This document shows positions 23,453 through 33,306 of a stretch of 64,000 nt of DNA, in pieces. Both the position numbers and the translations under genes were made by a program. Positions within the stretch are counted from its first letter, which is position 1; each line of letters begins with the position of its first letter. Below the pieces are notes generated by a model that was given only the letters and a program-made list of their open reading frames with translations, was not told the DNA's origin and did no database searches. Source of the DNA: Methylotenera sp. G11 (lineage in GTDB: Bacteria > Pseudomonadota > Gammaproteobacteria > Burkholderiales > Methylophilaceae); assembly GCF_000799735.1 (NCBI RefSeq), contig NZ_JUHH01000001.1:2269387-2333386 (forward strand), given 5' to 3'.

Positions 23453-23535
23453 TACTTCTTTTCGCTTATTGCGAGGGCGTGATACTACTTGAAACCCTTT
23501 TAAAAATCAACGATAACTTGCTGCATTTGCAGAAA

Positions 23536-24762
23536 TTATTCGGCGTCCAGCTCAAAAGCTTTGTGCAGTACGCGCACTGCAAGTTCCAGGTATTTTTCAT
23601 CAATCACTACTGCGATTTTGATCTCTGAAGTTGAGATCATCTGGATATTGATACCTTCTTCAGCCAGGATGCGGAACATTTTGCTGGCGATGCCTACGTG
23701 CGAACGCATGCCCACGCCTACGATGGAAACCTTGGCGATTTTGTCGTCGCCTTTGATCTCACGTGCGCCGATATGTGCCTGCACCTTGTCACGCAGGATG
23801 CTGAGCGCTTTGTTCATTTCATTTTTGTTCACGGTGAACGTGAAATCAGTGGTGCCGTCGGCGCCTGTGTTTTGGATAATCATATCCACATCAACATTGG
23901 CTTCGGCAATTGGGCCTAAGATTTGATAGGCAATGCCTGGTTTGTCAGGTACGCCTAATACAGTGATTTTGGCTTCGTCGCGATTAAATGCGATGCCTGA
24001 AATAACGGGTTGTTCCATATCTTTTTCTTCCTCAAATGTAATCAGTGTGCCTTCGCCTTCGTCGTCAAAGCTGGAGAGCACGCGTAATTTAACTTTGTAT
24101 TTGCCGGCAAATTCTACTGAGCGAATCTGCAGTACTTTGCTGCCTTGTGAGGCCAGCTCAAGCATTTCTTCAAATGTGATTTTGTCCAGGCGGCGTGCTT
24201 CAGGCACTACGCGTGGGTCGGTGGTGTATACGCCGTCAACGTCGGTGTAGATCTGGCATTCGTCAGCTTTCAGTGCTGCAGCAAGCGCTACACCGGTAGT
24301 GTCTGAGCCGCCGCGGCCCAGTGTTGTGATATTGCCGTTGCCATCAACGCCCTGGAAGCCGGCAACTACCACCACATAGCCATTGTCGAGGTCGTTTTTA
24401 ATGTTGCCTTCGTCTATGCTCAGGATACGTGCTTTGGTGAAGGCGTCGTCTGTCAGGATTTTGACTTGTGAGCCGGTGTAGCTTTTGGCTTTGATGCCAA
24501 GCTCCATGAGTGCCAACGAGGTCATGCCGATCGTGACTTGCTCGCCGGTAGAAAGTATGACGTCTAATTCGCGCGGATCCGGATCCGGCATGATTTCCTT
24601 CGCCAATGAAATCAAGCGATTCGTTTCGCCGGACATGGCGGAAACTACCACAACGACTTTGTGCCCCATTGCTTTGTAGCGCGCAACCCGGCGCGCCAGG
24701 TTGCGGATGCGATCTGGATTGGCGACTGAGGTGCCGCCGTATTTTTGTACTATAAGTGCCAT
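23536..24762 (-). CDS. lysC: Aspartate kinase
   Basis: A 408-residue enzyme that phosphorylates aspartate as the first step to lysine, threonine, methionine and diaminopimelate. The N-terminal kinase domain has the signature VQKYGGTSVAN, plus TTLGRGGSDTT. Two ACT domains in the C-terminal 145 residues (start VLGVPDKPG and VSIVGVGMRSHVGI) bind the feedback inhibitors, probably lysine and threonine. The length and architecture match the monofunctional class II aspartokinases of Betaproteobacteria. It lies downstream of alaS on the same strand with a 93-base gap containing a short repeat. An internal translation start for a beta subunit, known in Bacillus, cannot be judged here. Confidence 0.95.
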   Translation of the reverse strand: MALIVQKYGGTSVANPDRIRNLARRVARYKAMGHKVVVVVSAMSGETNRLISLAKEIMPDPDPRELDVILSTGEQVTIGMTSLALMELGIKAKSYTGSQVKILTDDAFTKARILSIDEGNIKNDLDNGYVVVVAGFQGVDGNGNITTLGRGGSDTTGVALAAALKADECQIYTDVDGVYTTDPRVVPEARRLDKITFEEMLELASQGSKVLQIRSVEFAGKYKVKLRVLSSFDDEGEGTLITFEEEKDMEQPVISGIAFNRDEAKITVLGVPDKPGIAYQILGPIAEANVDVDMIIQNTGADGTTDFTFTVNKNEMNKALSILRDKVQAHIGAREIKGDDKIAKVSIVGVGMRSHVGIASKMFRILAEEGINIQMISTSEIKIAVVIDEKYLELAVRVLHKAFELDAE

Positions 24763-24790
24763 ATATATAAAACCTAATAATTAAACAGCA

Positions 24791-24855
24791 GATGAACGCC
24801 GATGCACGCAGATAACCCCAATTCAACATCGGCGTTTATCGGCGTTTATCGGCGG
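24791..24855. repeat. Short dispersed-type repeat between alaS and lysC
   Basis: Three consecutive units of TATCGGCG(T/G)T at 24829-24855 and a complementary GAACGCCGATG at about 24792-24802, so the segment can fold into a hairpin. Such GCCGAT/ATCGGC arrays are common intergenic repeats in environmental Proteobacteria. Confidence 0.6.
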
Positions 24856-27492
24856 TTAATTTATTTTTTCTTTAATCCAACTCTCTACACTTGCTAATGC
24901 TTTTGGCAAGCTGCTGGCATCGGTGCCGCCGGCCATTGCCATATCCGGTTTGCCGCCGCCTTTGCCGCCAACCTGGCCTGCTACAAAGTTCACTAACTCA
25001 CCTGCCTTGATTTTGCTGATTAAATCAGGGGTTACACCTGCAGCCAGGCTTACTTTGCCATCATTTACACTGGCCAGCACAATTGCCGCAGACTTAAGCT
25101 TGTCTTTTAACTTATCCATGGTTTCGCGCAGGGCGTTGGCATCCGCGCCATCCAGCGTGGCCGCCAGGGTTTTAACGCCGGAAATTTCCACAGCCTGTGT
25201 TGCCAGGTCATCCCCTTGGGAGGAAGCCAGTTTAGATTTCAAACGCGCCAGTTCTTTTTCCAGTGATTTTGCATATTCAGCCAATTGGCCTACTTTGGCA
25301 GCCACTTCGCCTGCGGGTGCTTTGAGTTCGCTGGCCAACTGTGCAATCAGACTCTGCTGGGCATTGATAAGTTTCAGCGCGCCCTCGCCGGTAGTGGCTT
25401 CAACGCGGCGCACGCCTGCCGCCACTCCGCTTTCAGAGGTGATCTTGAACAGGCCGATGTCACCGGTGCGGCTGACATGCGTACCGCCGCAGAGTTCGCG
25501 CGAGGTGCCAATGTCCAGCACACGCACTTCATCGCCGTATTTTTCGCCAAACAGCATCATGGCGCCGGTTTTCTGTGCGGATTCAATATCCATGACGCGT
25601 GCCTGGCAGGCTGCGTTTGCCAGAATCTCCGCATTGACAATCCGCTCAACTTTGGCGATTTCGTCATCGGTCATCGGCGCGTTATGCACAAAGTCAAAAC
25701 GCGTTTTGTCGGTATCGACCAGTGAGCCTTTCTGCTGCACATGTTCACCCAGCACTTCACGCAGCGCCTTGTGCATGAGGTGGGTGGCAGAGTGGTTGCG
25801 CATGGTGTTGGTGCGTGCTTGCACGTTAACACGGGCAGTGATGTGGTCGCCCACGCTCAGGGTGCCGGTTTTCAGCACGCCGTGGTGGCCAAATACGGTC
25901 GCCTGGATTTTTTGTGTATCCTCTACCGCAAAAATGCCGTTAGCGCCGCGCACTTCGCCGCTGTCACCAATCTGGCCGCCGGATTCAGCATAGAATGGCG
26001 TGTTGTTGAGCACCACAACACCTTGCTCACCTTCGTTTAATCTGGTGACGGCTGCGCCATCTTTATACAGCGCTGTGACCTGGCCTGCGGTTTCCAGTTT
26101 TTCGTAGCCGTAGAAAGTGGTGGCAATGCCATCGTATTCAAGGTTGGCAGCCATCTTGAACTTGCCGGCAGAGCGTGCCTGTTCTTTCTGGCGCGCCATC
26201 GCGGCATCAAAAGCGGCGGTGTCCACTTTTACTTCGCGTTCGCGGCAGATGTCAGCAGTCAGGTCTAGTGGAAATCCATAGGTATCGTGCAGTTTGAAAG
26301 CGGTCTCGCCATTGAATATTTCTTTGGTATTGGCAAGTTCTGTTTCCAGAATCGTCATGCCGTTTTCAATGGTTTCAAAGAAGCGGTCTTCTTCCAGTTT
26401 CAGAATGTCTGTAATGCGCGCCTGATTGCTTACCAGTTCAGGGTAAGCGCTGCCCATGGCAGCCACCAGGTCTGGCACGATCCTGTTAAAGAATGCGCTG
26501 CGTACGCCAAGCTTGTAGCCATGACGGATCGCGCGACGGATAATGCGGCGCAGTACATAGCCGCGGCCTTCATTGCCTGGAATCACGCCATCGGCAATTA
26601 AAAAGCTGCAGGCACGGATGTGGTCTGCCAGCACTTTGAGTGAAGGGCTGTTCAAATCAGTGGCTTTAGTTTCACGTGCGGCGGCTGCGATCAGCTTTTG
26701 GAACAGGTCGATTTCATAGTTGGCATGCACATGCTGCAATACCGCAGAAATACGCTCCAAGCCCATGCCGGTATCGACTGAGGGTTTTGGCAGCGGGTGC
26801 ATCACCCCGGCTTCATCGCGGTTGAACTGCATGAACACGTTGTTCCAGATCTCGATGTAGCGGTCGCCGTCTTCATCCGGACTGCCAGGAGGCCCGCCAA
26901 AGTGGTGTGCGCCGTGATCATAGAAAATCTCGGTACATGGACCGCATGGGCCGGTGTCGCCCATCATCCAGAAGTTATCGGATGCGTAACGTGCGCCTTT
27001 GTTGTCGCCGATGCGGATAATGCGCTCGGCCGGCACGCCGATGTCATTAAGCCAGATGTTGTAGGCTTCGTCATCTTCAGCGTAAACCGTTACAGTCAGC
27101 TTGTCTTTCGGCAGTTTGAAAACTTCAGTCAGCAGTTCCCATGCGTAGCTGATGGCGTCTTTTTTGAAGTAATCGCCAAAGCTGAAGTTGCCCAGCATTT
27201 CAAAGAAGGTATGGTGGCGTGCGGTGTAGCCTACGTTTTCAAGGTCATTGTGCTTGCCGCCGGCGCGTACACATTTCTGGCTTGAGGTTGCACGCGTATA
27301 TGGACGTTTGTCAAAACCCAGGAATACGTCTTTGAACTGGTTCATCCCGGCATTGGTGAACAGCAGGGTAGGGTCACCATGCGGTACCAGTGAACTGGAT
27401 GAAACGATTTCATGGCCTTTAGAGGCGAAAAAATCCAGGAAGGCCTGGCGGATTTCGTTACTGCTTGGGTTGTTGCTTAATTTAATTGTCAT
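24856..27492 (-). CDS. alaS: Alanine-tRNA ligase
   Basis: An 878-residue class II aminoacyl-tRNA synthetase that charges tRNA-Ala. The catalytic core (about 1-240) includes [20 protein letters not shown] and [15 protein letters not shown]. The editing domain (about 550-710) has the zinc-binding sites [11 protein letters not shown] and [13 protein letters not shown] that clear Ser- and Gly-tRNA-Ala. A coiled coil and a glycine-rich C-Ala/DHHA1 domain ([18 protein letters not shown]) end the protein. The length equals the usual 870-880. It lies between recX and lysC on the same strand, 24 bases from the recX stop; recA-recX-alaS order is widespread in Proteobacteria. Confidence 0.97.
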   Translation of the reverse strand: MTIKLSNNPSSNEIRQAFLDFFASKGHEIVSSSSLVPHGDPTLLFTNAGMNQFKDVFLGFDKRPYTRATSSQKCVRAGGKHNDLENVGYTARHHTFFEMLGNFSFGDYFKKDAISYAWELLTEVFKLPKDKLTVTVYAEDDEAYNIWLNDIGVPAERIIRIGDNKGARYASDNFWMMGDTGPCGPCTEIFYDHGAHHFGGPPGSPDEDGDRYIEIWNNVFMQFNRDEAGVMHPLPKPSVDTGMGLERISAVLQHVHANYEIDLFQKLIAAAARETKATDLNSPSLKVLADHIRACSFLIADGVIPGNEGRGYVLRRIIRRAIRHGYKLGVRSAFFNRIVPDLVAAMGSAYPELVSNQARITDILKLEEDRFFETIENGMTILETELANTKEIFNGETAFKLHDTYGFPLDLTADICREREVKVDTAAFDAAMARQKEQARSAGKFKMAANLEYDGIATTFYGYEKLETAGQVTALYKDGAAVTRLNEGEQGVVVLNNTPFYAESGGQIGDSGEVRGANGIFAVEDTQKIQATVFGHHGVLKTGTLSVGDHITARVNVQARTNTMRNHSATHLMHKALREVLGEHVQQKGSLVDTDKTRFDFVHNAPMTDDEIAKVERIVNAEILANAACQARVMDIESAQKTGAMMLFGEKYGDEVRVLDIGTSRELCGGTHVSRTGDIGLFKITSESGVAAGVRRVEATTGEGALKLINAQQSLIAQLASELKAPAGEVAAKVGQLAEYAKSLEKELARLKSKLASSQGDDLATQAVEISGVKTLAATLDGADANALRETMDKLKDKLKSAAIVLASVNDGKVSLAAGVTPDLISKIKAGELVNFVAGQVGGKGGGKPDMAMAGGTDASSLPKALASVESWIKEKIN

Positions 27493-27516
27493 AAAATTTG
27501 ATTCTAAATAGCCTGT

Positions 27517-27978
27517 TTAATCGTTTTCTTCAGCTTCTGCAGCGTTTAGTACTTTTTTAATCATGTCAAACCCAAAGCCGCGGCTTTGCAGGAATCTGGC
27601 TTGTTTGGCCCATTCTTCACGGCTTTTTGGGCCATGTTTGAATTTTTTACGCCAAATTTCGGTTGCGTTGTTAAGCTCGTTATCTTTGACCTGTCCGATT
27701 GCATCGGCAATCAGGTGGTCTGCCACGCCTTTTTCACGCAGCTCGTGCGCAATTTTTGCGCTACCGAATTTTGTCTGCCGCGCATGTACGATCTGTTCGG
27801 TAAAACGCGCGTCTGAAAGCCAGCCACGCGCTTTAAAGTCTTCCAGCAAAGCCGGGATATCATCGCCCTCATCGGCATAGGTCTTGAGCTTTTGCCCGAG
27901 TTCCGCATATGAATATTCACGCTTGCCCAGATATTCCAGGGCGCGCTGCCGCAGGTTTTTTTCCAGCGGGGTTCTCAA
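27517..27978 (-). CDS. recX: Regulatory protein RecX
   Basis: A 153-residue modulator that binds RecA filaments and blocks their extension and ATPase activity. Three helical RecX repeats are visible: REYSYAELGQKL, WLSDARFTEQIVHARQ(T)KFG and the C-terminal KQARFLQSRGFGFDMIKKVL. The start is TTG at 27978; no in-frame ATG fits the family N-terminus, and the ribosome-binding site is weak. It follows recA by only ten bases, so it is probably translated from the recA message at a lower rate, as in other Proteobacteria. Confidence 0.92.
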   Translation of the reverse strand: MRTPLEKNLRQRALEYLGKREYSYAELGQKLKTYADEGDDIPALLEDFKARGWLSDARFTEQIVHARQTKFGSAKIAHELREKGVADHLIADAIGQVKDNELNNATEIWRKKFKHGPKSREEWAKQARFLQSRGFGFDMIKKVLNAAEAEEND

Positions 27979-27988
27979 TTGCGGTTAC

Positions 27989-29017
27989 TCAATCATCCTC
28001 GCCGCGCGGTGCTGCCATGACTTCATTGAGCTTTTTGGCATTGGCGCGGATTTTGTCTTCCAGGTCTTGAGCGATTTCCGGGTGCTCGCGCAGGAACTCT
28101 TTCGCATTTTCTTTACCCTGGCCGATTTTCTCGCCGTTGTAGCTATACCACGCGCCGGCTTTTTCGATCAATTTGATATTTGAGCCCAGTTCGATGATTT
28201 CGCCAAAACGTGAAATGCCTTCGCCATACATGATGTCGAATTCTGCTTGTTTGAACGGAGGTGCAACTTTGTTTTTGATGACTTTTACGCGGGTCTCGGA
28301 ACCGGTGACCTCATCACCTTTCTTGATGGCACCGGTACGGCGGATGTCCAGCCGTACAGAAGCGTAGAATTTCAGCGCGTTACCGCCGGTGGTCGTTTCC
28401 GGATTGCCGAACATGACACCGATTTTCATGCGGATCTGGTTGATGAAAATGACTAAAGTGTTCGTACGTTTGATATTGCCGGTCAATTTACGTAACGCCT
28501 GGCTCATCAGGCGCGCTTGCAGACCCATGTGTGAATCGCCCATTTCGCCTTCAATTTCGGCGCGCGGTGTCAGCGCTGCCACCGAGTCCACGACCACGAT
28601 GTCTACGGAGCCGGAGCGCACCAGCATGTCAGCGATTTCAAGCGCCTGTTCACCTGTATCTGGTTGGGAGATCAGCAACTCCGGCACGTTGACGCCAAGT
28701 TTTGCTGCATATTGCGGATCAAGCGCATGCTCAGCATCGATAAAGGCTGCGGTACCCCCTATTTTCTGCATTTCAGCAATCACTGAAAGCGTCAGTGTAG
28801 TTTTACCTGATGATTCAGGACCGTAGATTTCAACAATGCGGCCGCGCGGCAGGCCGCCGATACCTAAAGCGATATCGAGACCGAGCGAGCCGGTCGATAC
28901 GGCTTGAATATCTTCGCCAATGTCACTATCACCCATGCGCATGATGGAGCCTTTGCCGAACTGTTTTTCAATTTGCGAAAGAGCTGCGGAGAGTGCTTTA
29001 GCTTTGTTGTCATCCAT
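27989..29017 (-). CDS. recA: Recombinase RecA
   Basis: A 342-residue strand-exchange and SOS coprotease protein. Walker [10 protein letters not shown], Walker [13 protein letters not shown], the L1 and L2 DNA-binding loops ([21 protein letters not shown] region and [20 protein letters not shown] region) and the acidic C-terminus are all present, and the length is standard. It heads a recA-recX operon. A promoter with a perfect TTGACA -35 lies upstream. I found no convincing LexA box (CTG-N10-CAG or similar) in the 200 bases before the gene, so SOS control is uncertain. Confidence 0.98.
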   Translation of the reverse strand: MDDNKAKALSAALSQIEKQFGKGSIMRMGDSDIGEDIQAVSTGSLGLDIALGIGGLPRGRIVEIYGPESSGKTTLTLSVIAEMQKIGGTAAFIDAEHALDPQYAAKLGVNVPELLISQPDTGEQALEIADMLVRSGSVDIVVVDSVAALTPRAEIEGEMGDSHMGLQARLMSQALRKLTGNIKRTNTLVIFINQIRMKIGVMFGNPETTTGGNALKFYASVRLDIRRTGAIKKGDEVTGSETRVKVIKNKVAPPFKQAEFDIMYGEGISRFGEIIELGSNIKLIEKAGAWYSYNGEKIGQGKENAKEFLREHPEIAQDLEDKIRANAKKLNEVMAAPRGEDD

Positions 29018-29031
29018 GGGTTTTTACCTTT

Positions 29032-29059
29032 ATTTTGAAGTGCTTAAATTAACTGTCAA
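29032..29059 (-). promoter_or_regulatory. Probable recA promoter
   Basis: On the minus strand TTGACA (29054-29059) is followed after 16 bases by CAAAAT (29032-29037), placing the start about 10 bases before the Shine-Dalgarno sequence AAAGGT. The -35 is perfect and the -10 weak. Confidence 0.45.
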
Positions 29060-29225
29060 TTATTCCATAATTTGCGTTTTAAGGTAAGCGGTGCGAGCCG
29101 TTATCCGGGTGTATTTATGGGGGATTTTTCTAAAGCTACGGCAAGTTTTGCTAATCCGGTCAACTTAATTGTTTTACGCACGTTTCTGTAAGCACGCAAC
29201 AGTGAATTTAAGATGGAGATTGATA

Positions 29226-29549
29226 ATGAAAATACTGCGTTCTTTAATGATTGCCCTGGCTTTGGGTGCTGCCGCATCTGGCGCACAGGCACATGATTCG
29301 TTTAACATCGGGATCAGCCTGGGCGGCTATGGTTATCCCGGTGCGCCAGTGGTGGCTTACAATGCCGTGCCGCAGGTTGTTTACTATGATACTCCCAGGG
29401 TTTATTACCCCGCGCCGCATGCCTATCACCGTGCCCCGGCGATGATCTATCGTGATAACCATTATGGCGCACCCCGCCATCATTTTTCAGGCCGTCATCA
29501 TGGCGGCTATGGTCACCCTGGACACGGTCATCGCGGCCACCACAGATAA
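29226..29549 (+). CDS. Small exported His/Tyr/Gly-rich protein, 107 aa
   Basis: The ATG at 29226 is chosen because GGAGATTGATA precedes it and a typical signal peptide (ILRSLMIALALGAAASGAQA) follows. The mature part of about 85 residues is strongly biased: many Tyr-Pro pairs in the middle (VYYDTPRVYYPAPHAYHRAP) and a His/Gly-rich tail (SGRHHGGYGHPGHGHRGHH). There are no cysteines. Such proteins occur in many Proteobacteria as periplasmic or surface proteins; metal binding by the His tail is likely but not proven. It is a single gene divergent from recA and convergent with pncC, two bases between stops. Confidence 0.7.
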   Translation: MKILRSLMIALALGAAASGAQAHDSFNIGISLGGYGYPGAPVVAYNAVPQVVYYDTPRVYYPAPHAYHRAPAMIYRDNHYGAPRHHFSGRHHGGYGHPGHGHRGHHR

Positions 29550-29551
29550 GC

Positions 29552-30058
29552 TCAAGCTGGCGTATTTAATCTTTCTATCAGGCCTGCCATCATGAAGATG
29601 GCGGCTTGCTGACGGATTACGTTACGGTCACCATGAAAATGGTGCGTGGACGTGGTGACGGGGAGATGAATGTCTGCCCATGCAAAACACACGGTTCCGA
29701 CTGGTTTTTCGGCTGAGCCGCCGTCAGGTCCGGCAATGCCGGTAATGCTGCCGGCAATGTGTGCGATGCTGTTTCTTAATGCGCCTGCTGCCATGGCGGC
29801 AGCAGTCTGCTCGCTCACAGCGCCGAATTTTTCTATGGTTTGCGTAGGGACGCCAAGCATATCTGTTTTGGCGGCATTGCTGTAAGTCACAAAGCCGCGG
29901 TCAAACCATGCCGAACTGCCGGCAACACCGGTAATGGCTTCTGCAACCAGTCCGCCGGTGCATGATTCAGCCATGGTCAGCATCAGGCCGCGGGACTTGA
30001 GTGCAAGTCCCAGCTGCGCCGCAGCTTCCGAAAGAGTCAGGTCTGTAAGCTTAACCAT
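29552..30058 (-). CDS. pncC: Nicotinamide-nucleotide amidohydrolase PncC (CinA C-terminal family)
   Basis: A 168-residue enzyme that deamidates nicotinamide mononucleotide to nicotinate mononucleotide in pyridine-nucleotide recycling. The family signatures are AESCTGGLVAEAIT, with the catalytic serine, GFVTYSNAAKTDMLGV and GIAGPDGGSAEKPVG. It lacks the N-terminal MoCF domain of full-length CinA, as in E. coli YgaD/PncC. The gene overlaps the end of pgpA by 22 bases and is the last of a thiL-pgpA-pncC operon, a common order in Betaproteobacteria. Confidence 0.93.
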   Translation of the reverse strand: MVKLTDLTLSEAAAQLGLALKSRGLMLTMAESCTGGLVAEAITGVAGSSAWFDRGFVTYSNAAKTDMLGVPTQTIEKFGAVSEQTAAAMAAGALRNSIAHIAGSITGIAGPDGGSAEKPVGTVCFAWADIHLPVTTSTHHFHGDRNVIRQQAAIFMMAGLIERLNTPA

Positions 30059-30540
30059 AGTAAAACTTTCAAGCTCATGATTGCATAAATCGCAGCAAGC
30101 AGATCATCCAGCATCACGCCCAGCCCGCCTTTCACCATGGCGTCGCACTGATGTATTGGTGCAGGCTTCCAGATGTCGAACAGGCGAAACAGTAAAAAAG
30201 CCGCCAGCCACCATTGCCATTGATAAGGCGTGACAGTGAGCACTAACATTATGGCAACGATTTCATCCCAGACAATACTGCCGTGGTCTGATACGCCTAA
30301 CGCCTTGCCGGTCTTTTCGCAGAAGTAAATGCCAGCCAGAAAGAGTATGGCAATGATGACAAGCTGCACGTAAAAATCCAGGCCTGCAATCAGCCAGAAG
30401 GCCGGCAATCCGACTAGCGTGCCAAACGTGCCCGGGGCTTTCGCTGCCAGGCCGGAGCCAAACCCTAAAGCACAGAAGTGTGCCGGGTGCGATAGCAGTA
30501 ATTTTAAATCTGGTTGCGTCTGCTTAGCCAAAATGGTCAA
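30037..30540 (-). CDS. pgpA: Phosphatidylglycerophosphatase A
   Basis: A 167-residue inner-membrane phosphatase that converts phosphatidylglycerol phosphate to phosphatidylglycerol. It has the PgpA hallmark GFGSGLAAKAPGTFGTLVG at the N-terminus, the acidic DHGSIVWDEIVA segment, four hydrophobic helices, and the KGGLGVMLDDLLAAI motif. Start and stop overlap with thiL (17 bases) and pncC (22 bases), so the three genes are translationally linked. Confidence 0.95.
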   Translation of the reverse strand: MTILAKQTQPDLKLLLSHPAHFCALGFGSGLAAKAPGTFGTLVGLPAFWLIAGLDFYVQLVIIAILFLAGIYFCEKTGKALGVSDHGSIVWDEIVAIMLVLTVTPYQWQWWLAAFLLFRLFDIWKPAPIHQCDAMVKGGLGVMLDDLLAAIYAIMSLKVLLWLSLQT

Positions 30541-31477
30541 AGCCTTTTTTGGATATATCCAGCATGTTCTGTTTGTAGCTTACTCTGATGCCCGGATTTT
30601 CTGTGGTTTGGCCAATCAGACTGATCGGCAGGTTTAATTGACGGCCTAGCTGTTCAATCGCATTGCGCTGTGATTGCGGAGCGGTGAAAGCAAGCTCGTA
30701 GTCATCGCCCCCTGCAAGAATGCATTGCTGAATGATGGATTCGTCCAGATGTGAGCGCAAATGATCATGGCAGCCTATGCTCTCCAGTGTCACCACTGCG
30801 CCTAGGTTGGAGGCTTCGAGTATATGTCCAAGGTCTGCGAGCAGGCCATCGGAGACATCAATGCAGCTCGTGGCTTTATTGCGTAAGGCTAATCCTAGTG
30901 CGGTTCGCGGTGAAGGTTTATGCAGCGCGAGCAGGCAGTGTTCGGCAACTTCGCCATTCAGCACGGTTTTGCCTTGCAAGTGTGCAAGACCCAGTGCAGC
31001 GCTGCCTAATCTGCCGGATACCCAGATGTCATCGCCAGGTTTTGCGCCATCGCGCCGTAGTGCCTGACCGATAGTGACTTCCCCCATGATCTGCACGCTG
31101 ATATTGAGCGGGCCGCGTGTCGTATCGCCGCCAATTAAATCCACTTTGAATGTATCGGCGCAGGCAAAAAGACCGCGCGAGAATTCTGCAAGCCAGGGTT
31201 CATTGATTTCCGGCAGCGCGATTGCGAGTGTTGCCCACCTGGGCAGCGCGCCCATCGCGGCCATGTCGGAGATATTGACGGCCAGTGATTTCCAGCCGAT
31301 ATCATAAGGGGCGGCATCGTGGAAAAAGTGAGTGCCCGCTACCAGCATGTCTACTGAGATGGCGAGCTGATGGCCTTCGCTCACACGCAGCAGTGCGGCG
31401 TCATCACCTACGCCTAAATCGGCGCCCGGTGTGGCGCGGGTAAAGTATTTGGCGATTAGATTAAATTCCGGGGACAT
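30524..31477 (-). CDS. thiL: Thiamine-monophosphate kinase
   Basis: A 317-residue PurM-fold kinase that phosphorylates thiamine monophosphate to the active diphosphate. It shows the conserved start SPEFNLIAKYFTRA, GVGDDAALL, the metal-binding DMLVAGTHFF, NISDMAAMGA, LIGGDTTRGP and DVSDGLLADLGHI. Length is normal (about 320). It heads the thiL-pgpA-pncC operon and follows mog by a nine-base gap, so the upstream molybdopterin gene may share its transcript. No TPP riboswitch is visible upstream. Confidence 0.95.
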   Translation of the reverse strand: MSPEFNLIAKYFTRATPGADLGVGDDAALLRVSEGHQLAISVDMLVAGTHFFHDAAPYDIGWKSLAVNISDMAAMGALPRWATLAIALPEINEPWLAEFSRGLFACADTFKVDLIGGDTTRGPLNISVQIMGEVTIGQALRRDGAKPGDDIWVSGRLGSAALGLAHLQGKTVLNGEVAEHCLLALHKPSPRTALGLALRNKATSCIDVSDGLLADLGHILEASNLGAVVTLESIGCHDHLRSHLDESIIQQCILAGGDDYELAFTAPQSQRNAIEQLGRQLNLPISLIGQTTENPGIRVSYKQNMLDISKKGFDHFG

Positions 31478-31486
31478 GACGTATGT

Positions 31487-32086
31487 TTAGTTTTTACCGG
31501 CTGATTTTGGCCTGAATGCCTTCACAATGGCCTCATTTGTTTCCATGAACGGCATGGGTTTGCCGGGGGTTGCCAGCAAATCCAGGCAATAAGGCACCGC
31601 AGCAAAAATGCCGTGCACTAGTGTTTTGCCTGTTTCGTCTTTGAGGCCTTCCAGTGTCTGGGCAATGGCTTTGGGCTGGCCGGGCAGGTTAATAATCAGG
31701 CATTGTTTGCGCACTACAGCCACCTGCCGCGACAGAATCGCGGTAGGCACAAAATTCAGGCTGATCTGGCGCATCTGTTCGCCAAATCCCGGCATTTCCC
31801 TATCGGCCACTGCAAGCGTGGCTTCAGGCGTGACATCGCGCAGGGCCGGGCCGGTGCCGCCGGTGGTGAGAATCAGGTGGCAGTCCTGAAAATCCACCAG
31901 ATCAATCAGGGTGGATTCAATTTCATTCTGTTCATCTGCAATCAGGCGGGTTTCCAGTGAAAACGGGCTGATAAGTGCATTTGTCAGCCACTCTTTAAGG
32001 CTAGGGATGCCTTTGTCTTCATAAACGCCGCTGCTCGCACGGTCGCTGATTGAAATTAATCCAATTTTAATGAATTGTTTTGTCAT
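31487..32086 (-). CDS. mog: Molybdopterin adenylyltransferase
   Basis: A 199-residue MoCF-domain protein that adenylates molybdopterin before molybdate insertion. The diagnostic motifs are ISISDRAS, ILTTGGTGPALRDVTPEAT and IINLPGQPKAI. The full-length ~195 residues and the C-terminal extension VHGIFAAVPYCLDLL point to Mog rather than the shorter MoaB. It lies directly upstream of thiL with nine bases between them. The molybdenum enzymes served are not in the window. Confidence 0.93.
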   Translation of the reverse strand: MTKQFIKIGLISISDRASSGVYEDKGIPSLKEWLTNALISPFSLETRLIADEQNEIESTLIDLVDFQDCHLILTTGGTGPALRDVTPEATLAVADREMPGFGEQMRQISLNFVPTAILSRQVAVVRKQCLIINLPGQPKAIAQTLEGLKDETGKTLVHGIFAAVPYCLDLLATPGKPMPFMETNEAIVKAFRPKSAGKN

Positions 32087-32150
32087 TGGTCTGTCATTAG
32101 TACTGAGTCAAGGTTAAATCATACCATTACCAACCATAAAGGATTCCCTC

Positions 32151-32975
32151 ATGCGTAATCATAGGCATCATTCTGCTAAGGCGTTGGCTGTTTCACCGGC
32201 CGAAACCAATAAAAACCGGCTCGGAAAAATGATAGTGGCAGGTTTTCTAGGGGTAAGCCTGATCTTGTTCGTTTTAATCAATGCGGCGCATGCCGCGCAA
32301 GATAATCCTTACGCAACCAATTATAAGGAACAGAACACCTACAACCTGAAATCACTGAGCTCCAGCCCGGATACCAGGTTGTTTGTAAGTAACCATAAAG
32401 ACGATGACAACATCACGATGCTGGAGGATGGGTATGACATGATAGGTTCTTCAGGATTCAGTGCCGCCGAGGCTGCTCCGGAGCTGGCCTTGCAGCATGC
32501 CAAATCCATCAAGGCGGATACTGTATTGATTTATAAAAAATACGAGTCGGCAAAAACGCCCGGCTCAAAATTGCAACTGGTGAAAGAGGCTGCCAAAAAG
32601 GGCGAGGATATTGATGCTGAAGCTTTAGCGGATGAACCGGCACAGTATTATTTTTATGCAAGTTACTGGGCAAAATTACCAATGCCGCTGCTGGGCGTAC
32701 ACATCATCAAACTTAAAATGAATGCAAACGAAGACGGTGCTGAAGCCCAGGCTTTGCCCGGATTGAAGGTGATTGCAGTGATCAAGGATTCGCCGGCGGC
32801 AAAAGCCGGTATTGCCAGAGGTGATACCATCATGAAAATCGGCGACATGACGTTGGTGAGTGCTGATGACCTTTTTGCAGCAGTGAAAAGATATGCCGGG
32901 CAGACTGTGGCTGTCGAGCTTGAGCATAAAGGTGCGCCTGCCAGGCTGACGGTTGCGGTTAACTCACGGAATTAG
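32151..32975 (+). CDS. Membrane-anchored PDZ-domain protein
   Basis: A 274-residue protein with a basic N-terminus and one transmembrane or uncleaved signal helix (about 27-45, MIVAGFLGVSLILFVLINAAHAA). The C-terminal 85 residues (about 185-274) form a PDZ domain with the peptide-binding start ALPGLKVIAVIKDSPAAKAGI and GDTIMKIGDMTL. No protease domain is present, so it is a PDZ adaptor rather than an HtrA or RseP homologue. The central part (about 55-160) resembles no domain known to me. It is a single gene divergent from mog, 64 bases apart. Confidence 0.78.
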   Translation: MRNHRHHSAKALAVSPAETNKNRLGKMIVAGFLGVSLILFVLINAAHAAQDNPYATNYKEQNTYNLKSLSSSPDTRLFVSNHKDDDNITMLEDGYDMIGSSGFSAAEAAPELALQHAKSIKADTVLIYKKYESAKTPGSKLQLVKEAAKKGEDIDAEALADEPAQYYFYASYWAKLPMPLLGVHIIKLKMNANEDGAEAQALPGLKVIAVIKDSPAAKAGIARGDTIMKIGDMTLVSADDLFAAVKRYAGQTVAVELEHKGAPARLTVAVNSRN

Positions 32976-33055
32976 CTGCAGGCATATCAAGCGCAGCCAG
33001 GATTGATCAGTCGGTACTATGTGTTTGGCTCTGGTCAAGCCTGGCGTGATGCGGC

Positions 33056-33289
33056 TTATTGTTTCTGGATGAAGAACACAAAACCTTCATCATTGATGGC
33101 ATGTTCGATTAAATGAAAAGGGTTGTTCGCCACTAAGGTGCGGATATTCTTAACGGTGCTCTCTTTGCTGGTAATGATTTTTAGTATTGTTCCTGGAGCG
33201 AGCCCATCCAATACTTCTTTAGCGCGAATGGTCGGCACCGGGCTGTCTTCGTCGCGCACATCAAGCAATACATCATAGTCCTTGTTCAT
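33056..33289 (-). CDS. TusA-like protein lacking the catalytic cysteine
   Basis: A 77-residue protein of the TusA/SirA fold: LLDVRDEDSPVPTIRAKEVLDGLAPGT followed by a helix and LIEHAINDEGFVFFIQK. In TusA-type sulfur carriers the first helix begins CPxP and its cysteine carries the persulfide; here the motif reads SPVP, codon AGC, so sulfur transfer by this cysteine is impossible. It lies 17 bases downstream of nhaD on the same strand and probably forms an operon with it. The role could be regulatory or structural. The related DUF2249 family also has members without the cysteine. Confidence 0.75.
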   Translation of the reverse strand: MNKDYDVLLDVRDEDSPVPTIRAKEVLDGLAPGTILKIITSKESTVKNIRTLVANNPFHLIEHAINDEGFVFFIQKQ

Positions 33290-33306
33290 ACTTTACCCCT
33301 TTCTGA

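Noticed and set aside
29018..29225. LexA operator upstream of recA
   Set aside because: A half-site-like CTGT is present within the -35 region but no second half at a proper distance was seen.
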